Source of the DNA: Martinezella hainanensis
Lineage (GTDB): Bacteria; Pseudomonadota; Alphaproteobacteria; Rhizobiales; Rhizobiaceae
Reading direction: 5' to 3'
Assembly (NCBI RefSeq): GCF_900094555.1
Contig: NZ_FMAC01000001.1
Coordinates: 806,001 to 870,000 of the forward strand
Length of the DNA stretch: 64,000 nt
In this document: positions 62,136 to 64,000 of the stretch, one piece after another
Position numbering within the stretch: the stretch's first letter is position 1
Layout of the letters: each line of letters opens with the position of its first letter
Notes under the pieces: generated by a model
Told to the model about the DNA's origin: nothing
Databases searched by the model: none
What the model saw: the letters and a program-made list of their open reading frames with translations, nothing else
Position numbers and translations under genes: made by a program

Positions 62136-63044
62136 ATGGCCCGTAATACCTTACCGTCCATTGCCGCCGGAGAAGCCGGCCTCAATCGTTATCTCGACGA
62201 GATCCGCAAGTTCCCCATGCTGGAACCGCAGGAAGAGTACATGCTCGCCAAGCGCTATGCGGAACATGCCGACCGTCAGGCCGCGCATAGGCTCGTCACA
62301 AGCCATCTGCGCCTCGTGGCGAAGATCGCCATGGGCTATCGCGGCTATGGCCTGCCGATCGGCGAAGTCGTGTCGGAAGGCAATGTCGGCCTGATGCAGG
62401 CCGTCAAGAAGTTCGACCCAGAACGCGGTTTCCGTTTAGCGACGTATGCCATGTGGTGGATCAAGGCCTCGATCCAGGAATATATCCTGCGCTCGTGGTC
62501 GCTCGTAAAGATGGGCACGACTGCCAACCAGAAGCGCCTTTTCTTCAACCTGCGCCGCCTGAAGGGCCGCATCCAGGCTATCGACGACGGCGACCTGAAG
62601 CCGGAGCACGTGACCGAGATCGCCACCAAGCTGAATGTCTCGGAAGAAGAGGTCGTTTCGATGAACCGCCGCCTCTCTGGCGACGCTTCGCTGAATGCGC
62701 CGATCAAGGCTTCAGAAGGCGATTCCGGCCAGTGGCAGGATTGGCTTGTCGATGATCACGACAGCCAGGAAGACGTATTGATCGAACAGGACGAGCTCGA
62801 TACCCGCCGCCGCATGCTGGCGCGCGCCATGGGCGTTCTGAACGACCGTGAACGTCGCATCTTCGAGGCACGCCGCCTTGCAGAAGAACCGGTAACGCTG
62901 GAGGACCTGTCGTCCGAATTCGACATCAGCCGCGAACGCGTGCGCCAGATTGAGGTTCGCGCCTTCGAAAAGGTTCAGGAAGCTGTGCAGAAGGACGCGC
63001 TGGAGCGCGCCAAGGCTCTGCGCGTGGTCGAAGCGACCGCATAA
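62136..63044 (+). CDS. rpoH: Heat-shock sigma factor RpoH
   Basis: 302 residues, typical alphaproteobacterial RpoH. Region 2 begins RLVTSHLRLVAKIAMGYRGY, and the RpoH box is seen (QKRLFFNLRRLK). Region 4 ends in DISRERVRQIEVRAFEKVQE. It directs chaperone and protease transcription after heat or pH shock. The ATG at 62136 lies 10 bases after AGGAGG; the ORF upstream is not conserved sequence. Followed by a strong terminator. Confidence 0.96.
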   Translation: MARNTLPSIAAGEAGLNRYLDEIRKFPMLEPQEEYMLAKRYAEHADRQAAHRLVTSHLRLVAKIAMGYRGYGLPIGEVVSEGNVGLMQAVKKFDPERGFRLATYAMWWIKASIQEYILRSWSLVKMGTTANQKRLFFNLRRLKGRIQAIDDGDLKPEHVTEIATKLNVSEEEVVSMNRRLSGDASLNAPIKASEGDSGQWQDWLVDDHDSQEDVLIEQDELDTRRRMLARAMGVLNDRERRIFEARRLAEEPVTLEDLSSEFDISRERVRQIEVRAFEKVQEAVQKDALERAKALRVVEATA

Positions 63045-63078
63045 CACTTCCTGCTCGGCAGGCTTAACGGAAAAGAGA

Positions 63079-63103
63079 AAGGCGGGCCAAAAGCCCGCCT
63101 TTT
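63079..63103. terminator. Intrinsic terminator after rpoH
   Basis: AAGGCGGGC-CAAAA-GCCCGCCTT followed by TTCC (plus) and preceded by A-rich sequence, suiting both rpoH and the convergent gene ending at 63129. Confidence 0.85.
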
Positions 63104-63128
63104 CCATATCCATCGATTTAGGAAGAGC

Positions 63129-64000
63129 TTACTGGCCGCTCGAGGCAACGCCGCCGAGTGCCTGCCACTCCGCAATCGCCTTGTTGAAGGCATCGGTGCC
63201 CGTCGGGCCTTTCTCCATGGTCAGGAGAGCCCGTCGGCCGTTGCGATAGACGACCGGGATATCGATCCAGTTGCGGCTCTTCAAGAGATCGAGATTGGTC
63301 TTGCGCGCATCCGGGAAGTCGTTGAGCGCGACCATGTAGACGTCATCGGTCACCTTGGCCGGAACCGCGATCAGGGCATCGCCACGATCCTGCTCGGTCG
63401 CCTTCAATGCAACGCGCTGGACGTTGTCGATCGCTCCGCCCTCGAAATTCGGCGGCACCTGGAAGGCAAGCTCGATCAGGTGGCTGGCAGGCAACGAAGA
63501 GTCGGAGTTCCGCGAGACTGTGATTGTCGCCGTCAGGCCACGATCCGGAACGGTGATGAGACCCTGCACCGAAGGTTCCGGCCGGCCGTCAGCCCCTTTG
63601 CCTTCCTGCAGCGACCAAGTGACTGTGCCCTGGAAGGCGGTAGGCGACGTCTGGCCGAGGCGCTCCTCATAGAGGAAAACCTTCTGCCCGTCAGTGGCAG
63701 GCGGCGTCTGCTGCGCCACGGCCGGCGGCTGATTGGCGGAGGCCTGTTGCTGCTGCTGATTGGCGGCAGGCGCCTGCTGATCCGTCGAAGCAGATGGCGT
63801 ATTCGGCGTGGCAGTCGCGGGCGCCTGGCTCTGCGGAGCGGCGGCGGCGGCATTGTTGGCGGCAGGCGTTGCTGCGGCAGAGGGCGCCGCAGAAGCAACG
63901 TTCTGTTCGGCTACGGACTTGCCTTCCACGACGCCGGGCTGCCCGTTCGGAGCAGGCCCTTCGTCCTCTTCCGTGCCGTTGGCCAGAAGACGTTGCGTGA
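63129..64000 (-). CDS. Conserved hypothetical protein with Pro/Ala/Gln-rich linker, 5' end outside window
   Basis: At least 290 residues: the frame stays open to the window edge, beyond a GTG at 63929, so the true start is outside. A low-complexity linker rich in Ala, Pro, Gln and Thr (about 110 residues, with QQAPAANQQQQQASANQPPA) leads to a folded C-terminal domain (about 190 residues) with QKVFLYEERLGQTSPTAFQG, VQGLITVPDRGLTATITVSR and a WIDIPVVYRNGRRALLTMEK ending. I do not recognise the family. The layout, linker then globular domain, suggests an envelope protein anchored by a membrane segment further upstream. Convergent with rpoH. Confidence 0.7.
   Translation of the reverse strand, partial: TQRLLANGTEEDEGPAPNGQPGVVEGKSVAEQNVASAAPSAAATPAANNAAAAAPQSQAPATATPNTPSASTDQQAPAANQQQQQASANQPPAVAQQTPPATDGQKVFLYEERLGQTSPTAFQGTVTWSLQEGKGADGRPEPSVQGLITVPDRGLTATITVSRNSDSSLPASHLIELAFQVPPNFEGGAIDNVQRVALKATEQDRGDALIAVPAKVTDDVYMVALNDFPDARKTNLDLLKSRNWIDIPVVYRNGRRALLTMEKGPTGTDAFNKAIAEWQALGGVASSGQ

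Noticed and set aside
61826..62146. A 106-codon frame upstream of rpoH
   Set aside because: No recognisable domain, Arg-rich composition typical of noncoding GC-rich DNA, and it overlaps the rpoH start and both proposed promoter elements.
1..64000. tRNA genes, CRISPR arrays, insertion sequences, prophage or integration sites
   Set aside because: No T-loop-like tRNA ends, no regular short repeats with spacers, no transposase or integrase frame and no direct-repeat attachment pair were found by reading.

Overview
The window looks like chromosomal DNA from a fast-growing alphaproteobacterial rhizobium of the Rhizobium etli/leguminosarum/tropici type. The basis is the gene content (haem-uptake operon next to tonB, PhyR-NepR-EcfG stress switch, CtrA-ChpT cell-cycle genes, rhizobial-style urease and liv clusters), high GC with strong third-position bias, and several short palindromic intergenic repeats of rhizobial type. 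No rRNA, tRNA, CRISPR array, transposase or prophage was recognised.

Layout. (1) 1-6310: iron/haem. A secreted protein gene and tonB run left; hmuPSTUV runs right; a TGA-N9-TCA iron-responsive (IRO) box lies between them, and a second lies before a gene cut by the left edge. (2) 6334-10551: general stress response. Two small membrane-associated proteins, ecfG and nepR facing phyR, and an HWE-type histidine kinase. Four matches to GGAAC-N16/17-CGTT and one near-match precede these genes; the fourth exact match, on the minus strand behind the kinase, drives an apparent small RNA ending in a strong terminator. (3) 10790-23236: reductive pyrimidine catabolism. preTA, a TetR/RutR-like regulator, an amidohydrolase, dihydropyrimidinase and an ABC importer, with two RutR-like operators; an XRE-type two-gene module with a 101-bp overlap sits inside. 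(4) 23571-28096: an RND efflux pair. (5) 28133-36016: urease ureDABCEFG interleaved with extra genes (DUF1272, LprI-like, urease-operon accessory protein, GGDEF protein). (6) 36241-38027: a methyltransferase and a 2-hydroxyacid dehydrogenase. (7) 38175-43757: branched-chain amino-acid transporter. (8) 44065-51766: a GcvT-family FAD oxidoreductase and heterotetrameric sarcosine oxidase soxBDAG. (9) 52095-59451: cysQ, then a cell-cycle block (sciP, a GNAT, a FliJ-like protein, ctrA, a receiver protein, chpT, eipA-like DUF1134, a coiled-coil membrane protein) with CtrA-like boxes and four GANTC sites before ctrA. (10) 59471-64000: a TrmH methyltransferase, a small membrane protein, an RluA-family pseudouridine synthase, rpoH and a gene cut by the right edge.

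How it fits together. PhyR binds NepR and frees EcfG, which should fire the GGAAC/CGTT promoters, including its own locus, the two small membrane proteins and the proposed small RNA. The pyrimidine genes form a regulon split by unrelated genes but joined by a shared operator. ChpT relays phosphate to CtrA, SciP restrains CtrA, and eipA plus the neighbouring coiled-coil gene look like targets. The most novel candidate is the stress-sigma-dependent small RNA at about 10398-10520 (minus strand), which displays UCCU and UCCCCUC hairpin loops.
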